Below are positions 17,243 to 25,272 of a stretch of DNA of 64,000 nucleotides, piece by piece (within the stretch, counting starts at the first letter, position 1; every line of letters starts with the position of its first letter). The notes beneath the pieces were generated by a model. The model was not told the origin of the DNA. It did not search any database and saw nothing but the letters and a program-made list of their open reading frames with translations. The position numbers were made by a program, and so were the translations under genes. Origin of the DNA: Streptomyces sp. NBC_00539 (GTDB taxonomy: Bacteria > Actinomycetota > Actinomycetes > Streptomycetales > Streptomycetaceae); assembly GCF_036346105.1 (NCBI RefSeq), contig NZ_CP107811.1, forward strand, positions 5,289,501 to 5,353,500, in the 5' to 3' direction.

Positions 17243-17953
17243 ATGCGCGTAGAGATATGGGCCGATGTCGCGTGCCCGTGGTGTTATGTCGGAAAGGCCC
17301 GCTTTACCAAGGGGCTGGCGGGATTCGCGCACCGCGACGAGGTGGAGGTCGTCTTCCGGTCCTTCGAGCTCGACCCGAACGGTCCCAAGGGCGTGACCGT
17401 GCCCGTCGTGGAGATGCTGGCCGAGAAGTACGGCCGGACCCTCGACGAGGCCCGCGGCATGGAGGAGCACGGCGCCGCCAGTGCGCGCGGCGAGGGACTG
17501 GAATACCGGGTGGAGGGCCGCGACAACGGCAACACCTTCGACATCCACCGCCTGCTGCACCTGGCCGCAGCCCGGGGCCGCCAGGAGGAACTGCTCGACC
17601 TGGTCTACCGCGCCAACTTCGCCGACGAGCGCAGCGTCTTCGACCCCGAGGTGCTGGTGGCGCTCGCCGTCGAGGCCGGGCTGGAGGAGGCGCAGGCCCG
17701 TACGGTCCTCGCCGACGACCACGCCTACGCCGAGGACGTGCGCGCCGACGAGCGGGAGGCGGCCGAACTGGGCGCGAACGCCGTACCGTTCTTCGTCCTG
17801 GACCGCCGTTACGGCATCTCCGGCGGGCAGCCCGCCGAGGTGTTCACCCAGGCGCTGGAGCAGGCGTGGGCCGGCCGCGAGGTCACCCCGCCCGAGGCGG
17901 AGGGCGGCGAGGCCTGCGAGCCCGACGGGGAGTGCGCCGTCCCCCGGGCGTGA
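17243..17953 (+). CDS. FrnE/DsbA-type disulfide oxidoreductase
   Basis: 236 residues, thioredoxin-like with an inserted helical domain. The redox motif CPWC is at 11-14 (WADVACPWCYVG), and the cis-Pro loop is NAVPFFVLD. FrnE proteins form or isomerise disulfides and aid oxidative-stress tolerance; some relatives act in polyketide tailoring. No signal peptide, so cytoplasmic. AGAAGGA precedes the ATG. Two extra Cys lie near the C-terminus (ACEPDGEC). The stop codon is inside a set of 15-bp direct repeats. Confidence 0.88.
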   Translation: MRVEIWADVACPWCYVGKARFTKGLAGFAHRDEVEVVFRSFELDPNGPKGVTVPVVEMLAEKYGRTLDEARGMEEHGAASARGEGLEYRVEGRDNGNTFDIHRLLHLAAARGRQEELLDLVYRANFADERSVFDPEVLVALAVEAGLEEAQARTVLADDHAYAEDVRADEREAAELGANAVPFFVLDRRYGISGGQPAEVFTQALEQAWAGREVTPPEAEGGEACEPDGECAVPRA

Positions 17954-17990
17954 GCCGTCCGGGCGTGCGCCGTCCGGGCGTGAGCCGTCC
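17946..17990. repeat. three tandem 15-bp repeats over a stop codon
   Basis: GGGCGTGAGCCGTCC (17946-17960), GGGCGTGCGCCGTCC and GGGCGTGAGCCGTCC again (17976-17990). The first unit contains the TGA of the FrnE-type gene; degenerate further copies follow to about 18025. Confidence 0.8.
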
Positions 17991-18081
17991 TCCACACGTG
18001 GGCCGTCGGGTTCAGGCGTAGGCCGTTCTCCCGGCGTACCGGGCATGGACGCCGGCCCAGCCCTGGCGCAGAGTGGAGGGC

Positions 18082-19131
18082 ATGGACCTCCCCGCCCTCA
18101 GCGCCGAGTTCGCACACTCCACCACCTACCTCAACACGGCGAGCTGCGGGGTGCTCCCGCGCTCCGCCGTCGCCGCGGTCCGGGCCCTGGCCGAGGCGGC
18201 CGGGGCCGGGGACCCGGCCGGATTCGGGGACTTCGACCGGGTGGGCCGGGTGCGGGCCGCCTTCGCCCGGCTCGTCGGCGTGCCCGTCGAGCGGGTGGCG
18301 CTCGGTTCCTCCGTGGCGACGCACGTCGGCCTCGTCGCGGCCGCACTCCCCGCCGGAGCCGAAGTCCTCTGTCCCGAAGGGGACTTCGCCTCGGTGATGA
18401 ACCCCTTCGTGGTGCGCGACGACCTCAAGGTCCGGTTCGCCCCGCTGGAGTCGCTCGCCGAAGCCGTCGGCCCCGGCACCGCGCTCGTCTCGCTGTCCGC
18501 CGTACAGTCCGCCGACGGCCGCAGCGCCGACCTCGCGGCGGTACGGGCCGCGACCGCCGCCCACGGCGCGCGGATGCTCGTCGACGCGACCCAGGCCGCG
18601 GGCTGCGTGCCCTTCGACGCCGCGCCCTACGACTTCACCGTCACCGCGGGCTACAAGTGGCTGCTCGGTGCACGAGGGGCCTCGTACCTCACCGTGTCGG
18701 AGGAGGCCGAGGACACCCTCACCCCGCTGCACGCCGGCTGGGTGGCGGCGGAGTCCGTCTGGGACGCCACCTACGGGCCGATGCCCCGACTGGCCGCAGG
18801 GGCCCGGCGCTTCGACGAGTCCCCGGCCTTCCTCGGCTACCACGCCGCCGAGCCCTCGCTGGCGCTGCTGGAGCGGATCGGCGTCGCCGCCGTCCACGCG
18901 CACGACACCGCCCTGGCCGACCGCTACCGGGCCGGCCTCGCGCGCCTGGGCCACGAACCGGTCGCGGGCACGACCCCGATCGTCACCGTCCCCGGCCTGG
19001 CCCACCGCCAGCCCGCGCTGGAGGCCGCGGGCATCGTCACATCGGCCCGCGCGGGCGGCCTGCGGGCCTCGTTCCACCTCTACAACACCGAAGCGGACGT
19101 CGACCGGCTGCTGGACGTCCTCGACGGCTGA
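18082..19131 (+). CDS. class V aminotransferase-fold PLP enzyme
   Basis: 349 residues with a cysteine-desulfurase/aminotransferase class V fold. The PLP Lys is in TVTAGYKWLLGARG; LVDATQAAGCVPFD carries the Asp that contacts the PLP ring. No catalytic Cys loop like that of IscS is visible. Start ATG at 18082 is close (two bases) behind GGAGGG; GTG at 18073 is the alternative. Substrate unknown. Confidence 0.85.
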   Translation: MDLPALSAEFAHSTTYLNTASCGVLPRSAVAAVRALAEAAGAGDPAGFGDFDRVGRVRAAFARLVGVPVERVALGSSVATHVGLVAAALPAGAEVLCPEGDFASVMNPFVVRDDLKVRFAPLESLAEAVGPGTALVSLSAVQSADGRSADLAAVRAATAAHGARMLVDATQAAGCVPFDAAPYDFTVTAGYKWLLGARGASYLTVSEEAEDTLTPLHAGWVAAESVWDATYGPMPRLAAGARRFDESPAFLGYHAAEPSLALLERIGVAAVHAHDTALADRYRAGLARLGHEPVAGTTPIVTVPGLAHRQPALEAAGIVTSARAGGLRASFHLYNTEADVDRLLDVLDG

Positions 19132-19161
19132 CCCGCCCGCCGCGGCCGGCCAACGGGCCGC

Positions 19162-20256
19162 CTACCAGGCCCCGGCCGCCGCGGCGAGCGCCGGGGCGGG
19201 GTCGACCGACAGGGCCGAGGCCAGGGCGGTCAGGGCCGCCCGCACCGCGTCCGGCGAGGCCGCCGGACCGTAGTGGTTGACCCGGACCATCTCCCGGGCC
19301 AGCGCCCCGCCGCCCGCCGCGAGCGGGGCCGCCGGGTCCGCCGCCAGCGCCTTCGCCACCACGGAGGAGGCGTCCGCCACCCGCAGGGTCGTCGCCACCG
19401 GCGCCGCCTCCACCGCCACCGGGACGTACGGGGCCACGCCCAGCGCCGTCGCACCCGCACGGGTCGCGGCGGCCGCGGCCGCGTGCCGGCCCGTCACCGC
19501 GGGCAGCCCCTCGGCGGCGATCCGGTCCAGGCAGGCCTCCAGCGCCAGCATCTCCAACTGCGCGGGAGCGTGCAGCAACGTCGTGCGGCCGGCGTCGATC
19601 CATCGCTCCTTCCAGTCCAGCAGCGACAGGTACGAGCGCCGGGGCGCGGCCGGGTTCTCCGCGAAACGGGCCCAGGCGCGCTCCGAGACCGACACCGCCG
19701 AGACGCCCGCCGGGCCGCCCATCGCCTTCTGCGCGCCGATCACGCACAGGTCCACGCCCCACGCGTCGGGGAGCAGCGGCTCCGCCCCCACCGACGCCAC
19801 CGCGTCCAGCATGAAGAGCGCGCCGTGGGCCCTCACGGCCTCGCCGATCTCCGCGACCGGGTTGGTGTTGCCCGTCGCGGCCTCGGCGTGCACCAGCGAC
19901 ACGAAGTCGGTCCCGGGGTGCGCGGCCAGCGCCTCGGCGACCTGCTCCCCGGTGACGGCGGTGTGGAACGGCACCGCCAGGTCCACCACCGTCGCCCCGC
20001 AGTCGCGCAGCCAGTTGCCGAACGTGGTCCCGTACGGGCCCGTCACGATGTTCAGCGCGGTCGAACCGGGACGGGCCCCCGAGCGGATGCACGCCTCCAG
20101 CGGCAGCAGCGCCTCGCCCTGCGTGACGACCACGTCCTGGCGGGTGCCGAGCAGCTCGGCCACCCCGCGCTCGATCGACGCGAAACGGTCGGCGGTCAGC
20201 GGCGGGAGGCCGAGCAGGGGGTGGGTCACGGCGGTGCTCTCTTCGTCCGGGGTCAC
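19162..20256 (-). CDS. PLP aminotransferase, alanine-glyoxylate type
   Basis: 364 residues, class V aminotransferase fold of the alanine/serine-glyoxylate group: NIVTGPYGTTFGNW, HAEAATGNTNPV, MLDAVASVGAEPL (Asp for PLP) and CVIGAQKAMGGPAG with the PLP Lys. The first half of the glycine-rich loop is normal for the group. Start GTG at 20256 sits six bases behind a TAGGCT box, suggesting a leaderless mRNA; GTG at 20229 behind GAAGAG is the alternative. Divergent from an amidohydrolase with only 37 bp between them. Confidence 0.85.
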   Translation of the reverse strand: MTPDEESTAVTHPLLGLPPLTADRFASIERGVAELLGTRQDVVVTQGEALLPLEACIRSGARPGSTALNIVTGPYGTTFGNWLRDCGATVVDLAVPFHTAVTGEQVAEALAAHPGTDFVSLVHAEAATGNTNPVAEIGEAVRAHGALFMLDAVASVGAEPLLPDAWGVDLCVIGAQKAMGGPAGVSAVSVSERAWARFAENPAAPRRSYLSLLDWKERWIDAGRTTLLHAPAQLEMLALEACLDRIAAEGLPAVTGRHAAAAAATRAGATALGVAPYVPVAVEAAPVATTLRVADASSVVAKALAADPAAPLAAGGGALAREMVRVNHYGPAASPDAVRAALTALASALSVDPAPALAAAAGAW

Positions 20257-20262
20257 CGGCCG

Positions 20263-20287
20263 AGCCTACCCAGCACGGACGTAAGGT
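20263..20287. promoter_or_regulatory. back-to-back -10 boxes for two leaderless genes
   Basis: On the minus strand TAGGCT (20268-20263) ends six bases before the GTG at 20256. On the plus strand TAAGGT (20282-20287) ends six bases before the ATG at 20294. Both match TANNNT with leaderless spacing; neither has a clear -35. Confidence 0.5.
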
Positions 20288-20293
20288 GCCGCC

Positions 20294-21430
20294 ATGAGCG
20301 ATGCGCGTGAGGTGGGCGGAGCGGGCCGGGCCGGCGGCGGGTCCGAGGGCGAAGTGCTGCACGTCAAGGGGCGGGTGCTGGTCGGACCCGACGACGTACG
20401 CGACGAACTGTGGGTGATCGGCGGCCGGATCTCCTACGAGCGGCCGCGCGCCGCCCGCGAGATCACCACGGTCACCGGCTGGACCCTGCCGGGCCTGGTC
20501 GACGCGCACTGCCACGTGGGCCTCGACGCCCAAGGCCCCGTCGACGCCGAGACCGCCGAACTCCAGGCGCTCGCCGACCGCGACGCCGGCACGCTCCTGA
20601 TCCGCGACGCCGGATCACCCTCGGACACCCGCTGGATCGACGACCGCGAAGACCTGCCGAAGATCATCCGGGCGGGCCGGCACATCGCCCGGACCCGCCG
20701 GTACATCCGCAACTACGCGCACGAGATCGAACCGGCCGACCTCGTGGAGTACGTGGGGCGCGAGGCGCGGCGCGGCGACGGCTGGGTCAAGCTGGTCGGC
20801 GACTGGATCGACCGCGACGCCGGGGACCTGACCGCGTGCTGGCCGCGCGCGGAGGTCGAGGCGGCCATCGCCGAGGCGCACCGCCTGGGCGCACGCGTCA
20901 CCGCACACTGCTTCGCCGAGGACTCGCTGCGCGACCTGGTCGAGGCGGGCATCGACTGCATCGAGCACGCCACCGGACTCACCGAGGACACCATCCCGTT
21001 GTTCGCGGAGCGCGGCGTGGCCATCGTCCCGACCCTGGTGAACATCGCGACGTTCCCCAAGCTGGCGGCCGGCGGCGAGGCGAAGTTCCCGGCCTGGTCG
21101 GCGCACATGCGGCGGCTGCACGAGCGCCGGTACGACACCGTGCGCGCCGCCTACGACGCGGGGGTCCCGGTCTACGTCGGCACCGACGCGGGCGGCTCCC
21201 TGCCGCACGGCCTGGTCGCCGCCGAGGTCGCGGAGCTGGTGAAGGCCGGGATCCCGGCGTCGGACGCCCTCTCGGCCACCGCCTGGGCGGCCCGCGAATG
21301 GCTCGGCAGGCCCGGCCTGACCGAGGGCGCGCCGGCGGACCTCGTGGTCTACGGCTCGGACCCGCGGGCCGACGTCGGGACGCTGGCGCAGCCGCTGCGG
21401 GTGGTGGTCGACGGGGGCATCCGGGCGTGA
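20294..21430 (+). CDS. amidohydrolase, imidazolonepropionase/prolidase-like
   Basis: 378 residues with the amidohydrolase TIM barrel: metal-binding H72 and H74 in LVDAHCHVG, Lys in GWVKLVGDW, His in VTAHCF and IEHATG, and the catalytic Asp in VGTDAGGSLPHG. The small beta domain at each end (LHVKGRVLVG ... VVDGGIRA) is standard for this superfamily. Substrate unknown, probably a cyclic amide or dipeptide. Leaderless start at 20294. Confidence 0.88.
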   Translation: MSDAREVGGAGRAGGGSEGEVLHVKGRVLVGPDDVRDELWVIGGRISYERPRAAREITTVTGWTLPGLVDAHCHVGLDAQGPVDAETAELQALADRDAGTLLIRDAGSPSDTRWIDDREDLPKIIRAGRHIARTRRYIRNYAHEIEPADLVEYVGREARRGDGWVKLVGDWIDRDAGDLTACWPRAEVEAAIAEAHRLGARVTAHCFAEDSLRDLVEAGIDCIEHATGLTEDTIPLFAERGVAIVPTLVNIATFPKLAAGGEAKFPAWSAHMRRLHERRYDTVRAAYDAGVPVYVGTDAGGSLPHGLVAAEVAELVKAGIPASDALSATAWAAREWLGRPGLTEGAPADLVVYGSDPRADVGTLAQPLRVVVDGGIRA

Positions 21431-21639
21431 GACCGGGGTGTGCCAGGGGGAACTCCCGTTCTCCCCGGGGCCGATGATTCGCACCCTTGCTCGGAAACCA
21501 CCCTTTGGGGTGAAGTCGCGTCAGGTGTGCCTTCGTTCACCCACACTGCTTAAAGAATCCGGGAGTCGAAGCCGTCGGCGTGCGCGATGTCCCCCATTGG
21601 CCGCGCGGCGGCACCCAACTCCCCGGGGGTTCCACCACC

Positions 21640-22539
21640 TTGAACAGCAACACCTTCCGCATGCCCGCGGCCGCCCTGCTCGCCACGGGGGCGGTGGCCC
21701 TGCTCACCGCGCCGCCCGCCTCCGCCACCGGCGGTTCCGGGACCGGCCCGGCGAGCGAGGGCAGGGCCGGCGCCGTCGTCCTGCGCGCCGGACTCGACGT
21801 CGGCCTGCTGGGCAAGGCCGTGCACGTTCCGCTCCGGGCCACCCTCAACGAGGTCAGCGCCCCCGCGGCGACGGCCGAGAAGACCGCCCTCACGGTGACC
21901 GTCGACGGGGCCGAGCAGGGCAGGCCCGTCAGCGTCCTGCGGGCGGACGCGGCCACCGCCGAGGCCGGCGCGGACTCCCGGAGCGCGCAGGCGCGGTCCC
22001 ACCTCGCCAAAGCCGAGGTACACGTGCCCGGACTGCCGCTGCTCTCGCTGATCCAGGTCGAGAACGTCACCTCCAAGGCCGTGTGCGAGGCCGGCCGCAA
22101 GCCGGTGGCCACCTCGAACGTGCTCGGCGCCGTCACCGTCCTCGGCAAGAAGGTGACCCTGTCGGCGGGCGGCCCCACCAAGGTCGAGGTCCCCGGGGTC
22201 GGCCTGGTCAACCTGGAGCTGTCCGGTACGCAGACCACCTCCACCACGGCCGCGGCGGCCGCGCTCCGCCTCAAGGTGTCGGTCAACCCGCTGAAACTGA
22301 ACGTGGCACAGGTCGACGGCGAGATCGTCCTGGCGGAGGCGCACTGCGAAGCCCCGGCGCCGGGCGCCCCCGCCGACGTCAAGACCCAGACGGTGCCCGG
22401 CGCCACGACGCCCGTGAAGGCCGGTCTCGCCGCAACGGGCGGCAGTTCGGCGACGCCCTACGTGGCGGGCGGGGCGATGCTGCTGCTCGGCGTCGGCGCG
22501 GGCGCGCTGGTCCTCACCCGGCGCCGCAAGACCTCGTAG
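21640..22539 (+). CDS. SCO1860-family LAxTG sortase-anchored surface protein
   Basis: 299 residues from TTG at 21640 (N-terminus LNSNTFRMP; ATG at 21661 is an alternative). A signal peptide ends near ASA-TGG. The body is Ala/Val/Thr-rich with LRAGLDVGLLGKAVHVPL and two Cys (in AVCEAGRKP and AHCEAP) that may form a disulfide. The C-terminus has a class E sortase signal, LAATG, then a hydrophobic helix and RRRKTS. It is expected to be covalently attached to the cell wall. Precise role unknown. Confidence 0.87.
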   Translation: MNSNTFRMPAAALLATGAVALLTAPPASATGGSGTGPASEGRAGAVVLRAGLDVGLLGKAVHVPLRATLNEVSAPAATAEKTALTVTVDGAEQGRPVSVLRADAATAEAGADSRSAQARSHLAKAEVHVPGLPLLSLIQVENVTSKAVCEAGRKPVATSNVLGAVTVLGKKVTLSAGGPTKVEVPGVGLVNLELSGTQTTSTTAAAAALRLKVSVNPLKLNVAQVDGEIVLAEAHCEAPAPGAPADVKTQTVPGATTPVKAGLAATGGSSATPYVAGGAMLLLGVGAGALVLTRRRKTS

Positions 22540-22579
22540 CCCCGCATCCGTCGGCCGGCGGCCCGTCAGCGGGGATCCG

Positions 22580-23797
22580 TCAGCGGGTGGCGTGCTCCAG
22601 CCCCTGGGCGCTCGCGCCGCGGGAGGTCACGGCGGCGGTGACCTGCTGGTCGACCCGGGCGTATTCGCTCCGCTTGTCGGCGGTGAGCGAGCCGTCGGCG
22701 GCGGCGCAGGAGGTGCACACGACGCGGAACGGAGGCCCCATGTCCGAGTACTGCGTGAGGTATTCGGCCTTCACCACCTCCCAGCGGCCCGGGTGCGCGG
22801 CGGCCGGGGCGAAGGTGAAGCGGGGCACCGAGGACATGTTGCCGCGCAGCTGGGCGGGCTCGTAGAAGCTGGCGATCTGGTCGCCCATGCCGTAGACCAC
22901 CCATGTACCGTTGATCTTCTCGTAGGGCTGCGGCACGTGGTTGTGCGTTCCGATGATCAGGTCGATGTCGGGGAGCCCGTCGGGGGCGCGGGAGGCGGTG
23001 AGGGCCTGGGCCAGGTCGCTCTGCTGCCGGTCGGGCGCGGTCTGCCACTCCGTGCCCCAGTGGACGCTGAGGACGACGACGTTCGCGCCGGCCGCGCGGG
23101 CGGCCCGGGCGTCGGCGATGATCCGGTTCTGGTCGATCAGGTTGACGGACCAGGGCTTGCCGGACGGGAGCGGTATCCCGTTCGTCCCGTAGGTGTAGTC
23201 CAGCTGGGCGACCTTCGCGCCGCCCGCCGTGAGGACGGCGGGCGTCTTGGCCTCGTCGGCCGTGCGGGCCGAGCCGACGTGCTTGACGCCGACGCGGTCG
23301 AGGTGGTCCAGGGTGCGGGCCAGGCCGTCGTAGCCGGCGTCGAGGGTGTGGTTCGAGGCGGTGGAGCAGCTGTCGTACCCGGCGTCCTTGAGGGCGTCGG
23401 CCAGCTGGTGCGGGGCCTTGAAGGCGGGGTAGCCGGTGTAGGGGCCGCCGGGCGGCCCGTATGGTATCTCGTGGTGGCATATCGCCAGGTCGGCGGCCAA
23501 GACGAGGGGCTTGACGCCGGCCAGTATCTTGCGGAAGTCGTGGCTCTGGCCGGTGCCGTGGGCGTCGTCCGCCGCGCGCTGGATGATCGAGGGGTACGGG
23601 ATCAGGTCCCCGGTCGCCACCAGGGTGAACGGCTTGCCCCCGACCGCGGCCGGCGCGTCCCGCCGGGGCTCGGCCCCGAGCCGCTGCTCGGTGGCGCCCC
23701 CGCCGCCCTTGCCCATCACCACGGGCACGGCCCACACGGCCCCGCCCACCAGGACCAACCCGCCCAGTCCCGCGCCTATCTTCCCGAACGCCTTCAC
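22580..23797 (-). CDS. CapA-family metallophosphatase-like membrane-anchored protein
   Basis: 405 residues. An N-terminal hydrophobic anchor (about 6-26) precedes the CapA domain: VATGDLIPYPSI, LAADLAICHHEIPYG, STASNHTLDAGYDGL, VVLSVHWGTEW and IIGTHNHVPQPYEKI, a metallophosphatase-like metal-binding set. CapA (PgsA) proteins are linked to poly-gamma-glutamate or cell-wall polymers. A Cys pair (CTSC) is near the C-terminus. GTG at 23797 is the start; the frame is open far upstream but without coding character. Confidence 0.85.
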   Translation of the reverse strand: MKAFGKIGAGLGGLVLVGGAVWAVPVVMGKGGGGATEQRLGAEPRRDAPAAVGGKPFTLVATGDLIPYPSIIQRAADDAHGTGQSHDFRKILAGVKPLVLAADLAICHHEIPYGPPGGPYTGYPAFKAPHQLADALKDAGYDSCSTASNHTLDAGYDGLARTLDHLDRVGVKHVGSARTADEAKTPAVLTAGGAKVAQLDYTYGTNGIPLPSGKPWSVNLIDQNRIIADARAARAAGANVVVLSVHWGTEWQTAPDRQQSDLAQALTASRAPDGLPDIDLIIGTHNHVPQPYEKINGTWVVYGMGDQIASFYEPAQLRGNMSSVPRFTFAPAAAHPGRWEVVKAEYLTQYSDMGPPFRVVCTSCAAADGSLTADKRSEYARVDQQVTAAVTSRGASAQGLEHATR

Positions 23798-24492
23798 CCT
23801 CGCACCCCCGTGATCACTACTCCTGCCCCGTGATCCTCCCGCACCCGGCCGCAGCCCGCCATGCGACCCCCGCCGCACCGGCCCTCCGCGGCGGCCCCGG
23901 ACGGGCGAAGCGGTTACCGCCGAGGGACCTCCGGCCCGCCGGCGCCGTTCGGCGTGGGGCGAGCGGGCGGCCCGGTTCCGACCGGCGGGCGCAATGCACG
24001 GCGCTGCCCCCCGTCGACGGGCGGGGCCGGTGTCGGGCCGCCCGGCGGCGCCGACGGATGCGACCCGGCACCGGCCGGCCCTACCGCCCTCAACGGCAGC
24101 GGCCGGGCGCCGTTCGGCACGTGGCATGCACCCTGACGCCGGGCCGGTTGCCCCGGCCGGGTGAGGCAGGGCCGGCCCTGCTGCGGAGTCGCCGGCCGCC
24201 CGGCGCCGAGGGCCGTGCACCAGCCTCCGCTCCGGCTGCGCGGGCGTGGCCCACGAGCGCGGTGCGGCGCGCAGCGGGCCCGCGGCAAGCGGGCCGGCTG
24301 CCCGGCCGACGGGGCGGGCCGAGCCACCTCGGTGGTCCGGGTGGCGCGGATCGGCGGGGCGGGACGACCGCCCCGAATGGCCCGCCGGGGGGCGTCCCCG
24401 GTACGGGGGCGCGCTGCCCGGTCCGGCCGCGTCGAACTGCCCGAGGGTGAGGTCACGTCTCGGTCGGCGAGCGCACCTGGCCCGCGCGGAAC
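23798..24492. other. gene-poor, very GC-rich stretch
   Basis: About 695 bp in which the open frames on both strands are Arg/Pro/Gly-rich and lack start signals or family motifs. I see no gene, promoter or strong hairpin. Its position next to an integrase relic suggests decayed accessory DNA. Confidence 0.5.
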
Positions 24493-24873
24493 GTGAACAT
24501 GAGGAACCCGCACGCCGTGGCGTTCGTCGAAAGCCTCGACGACGCCGGAAGCCTGTTCACCGCCCCGCCGTTCAGCCCGGCGTCCGCCTACCCCACCGGG
24601 GTCAACGTCGAGTTCGTCGTCGACCGGGGCCCCGGCAACCCGTACACCACCGGCGGAGCCGCCGACTGCGACGAGGAACGCGTCGACCCCACCCGGCCCG
24701 GCTGGCTGTCGCGGCTGCTCGACTGGCAGCAGTCCGCGCCCGACCCCGACACCTTCTGGACCGTCCTGCGCGCCGAACTCGCCCAGGACCGGGAAGTCAC
24801 CGTCTTCGCGGTGGACGGAGCCGCCGCCCCGCGCACCGGCCGGTCCGGTCGGGTCAGTTGGCCCCGCCGTTGA
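24493..24873 (+). CDS. hypothetical protein, possibly remnant
   Basis: 126 residues from GTG at 24493 (or ATG at 24499). Nearly every third codon position is G or C from about 24499 to 24830 and the composition is ordinary (FVESLDDAGSLF, LLDWQQSAPDPDTFWTVLRAEL), so at least this part was coding. The last 15 residues are Arg/Ser-rich and look like run-on past a lost terminus. No family recognised. It lies next to the integrase relic and may belong to the same decayed element. Confidence 0.5.
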   Translation: MNMRNPHAVAFVESLDDAGSLFTAPPFSPASAYPTGVNVEFVVDRGPGNPYTTGGAADCDEERVDPTRPGWLSRLLDWQQSAPDPDTFWTVLRAELAQDREVTVFAVDGAAAPRTGRSGRVSWPRR

Positions 24874-25052
24874 GGTGGACGCCGCCGAGCATCCGGCCGA
24901 GGGGCAGGTGGGCGGCGCGGGCCGCAGGGCGGGGACGGTCCGGTCCGGCGCCCCGCCCGACGGCGCGACCGGGGAGGCGCCGAGGCCCTGTCCGGACCCG
25001 GTCGGGTGGCGTCGGCCCCGGTGCGGGGCGCCGTGCCCGGTGGGGCGCCACC

Positions 25053-25272
25053 CTCAAGGCGATCATGGAGACCGCTGCCGACGACGAGTCGATCCGACCC
25101 CTGCCGGATCAAGGGCGCGGGCAAGGAGTCGCCCGCCGAGCGGCAGACCGCCACCTTGGACCAGGTCGACGCGCTCGCCCGGCAGCCGGGCCGGCGCCGG
25201 CGGCTGCTCGTCCACATCGCCGCCTACGGTCCCGCCCGGCCCGAGGAGCAAGCGGCGCTGCGGCGTGCCCTG
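25053..25272 (+). pseudogene. frameshifted, truncated tyrosine integrase
   Basis: Reads LKAIMETAADDESIR in one frame, then continues one frame over as PCRIKGAGKESPAERQTAT, LDQVDALARQ and HIAAYGPARPEEQAALRR. This is the middle of an actinomycete phage/ICE tyrosine recombinase (usual form LLKAIMNTAVDD-LIRRNPCRIKGAG-ERP-T-AQVDALA), up to and including the first catalytic Arg (the R of ARPEEQ, normally LRWGEL). The shift near 25098-25103 fits loss of about five bases. Nothing of the N-terminus or of the remaining catalytic HxxR and Tyr is present; homology stops at the end of cobC. Confidence 0.75.

Noticed and set aside
24874-25066. Minus-strand frame ending LGRMLGGVHLNGGAN
   Set aside because: The end looks gene-like but the rest is Arg/Pro-rich, has no start site, and overlaps the integrase relic; at most a remnant.
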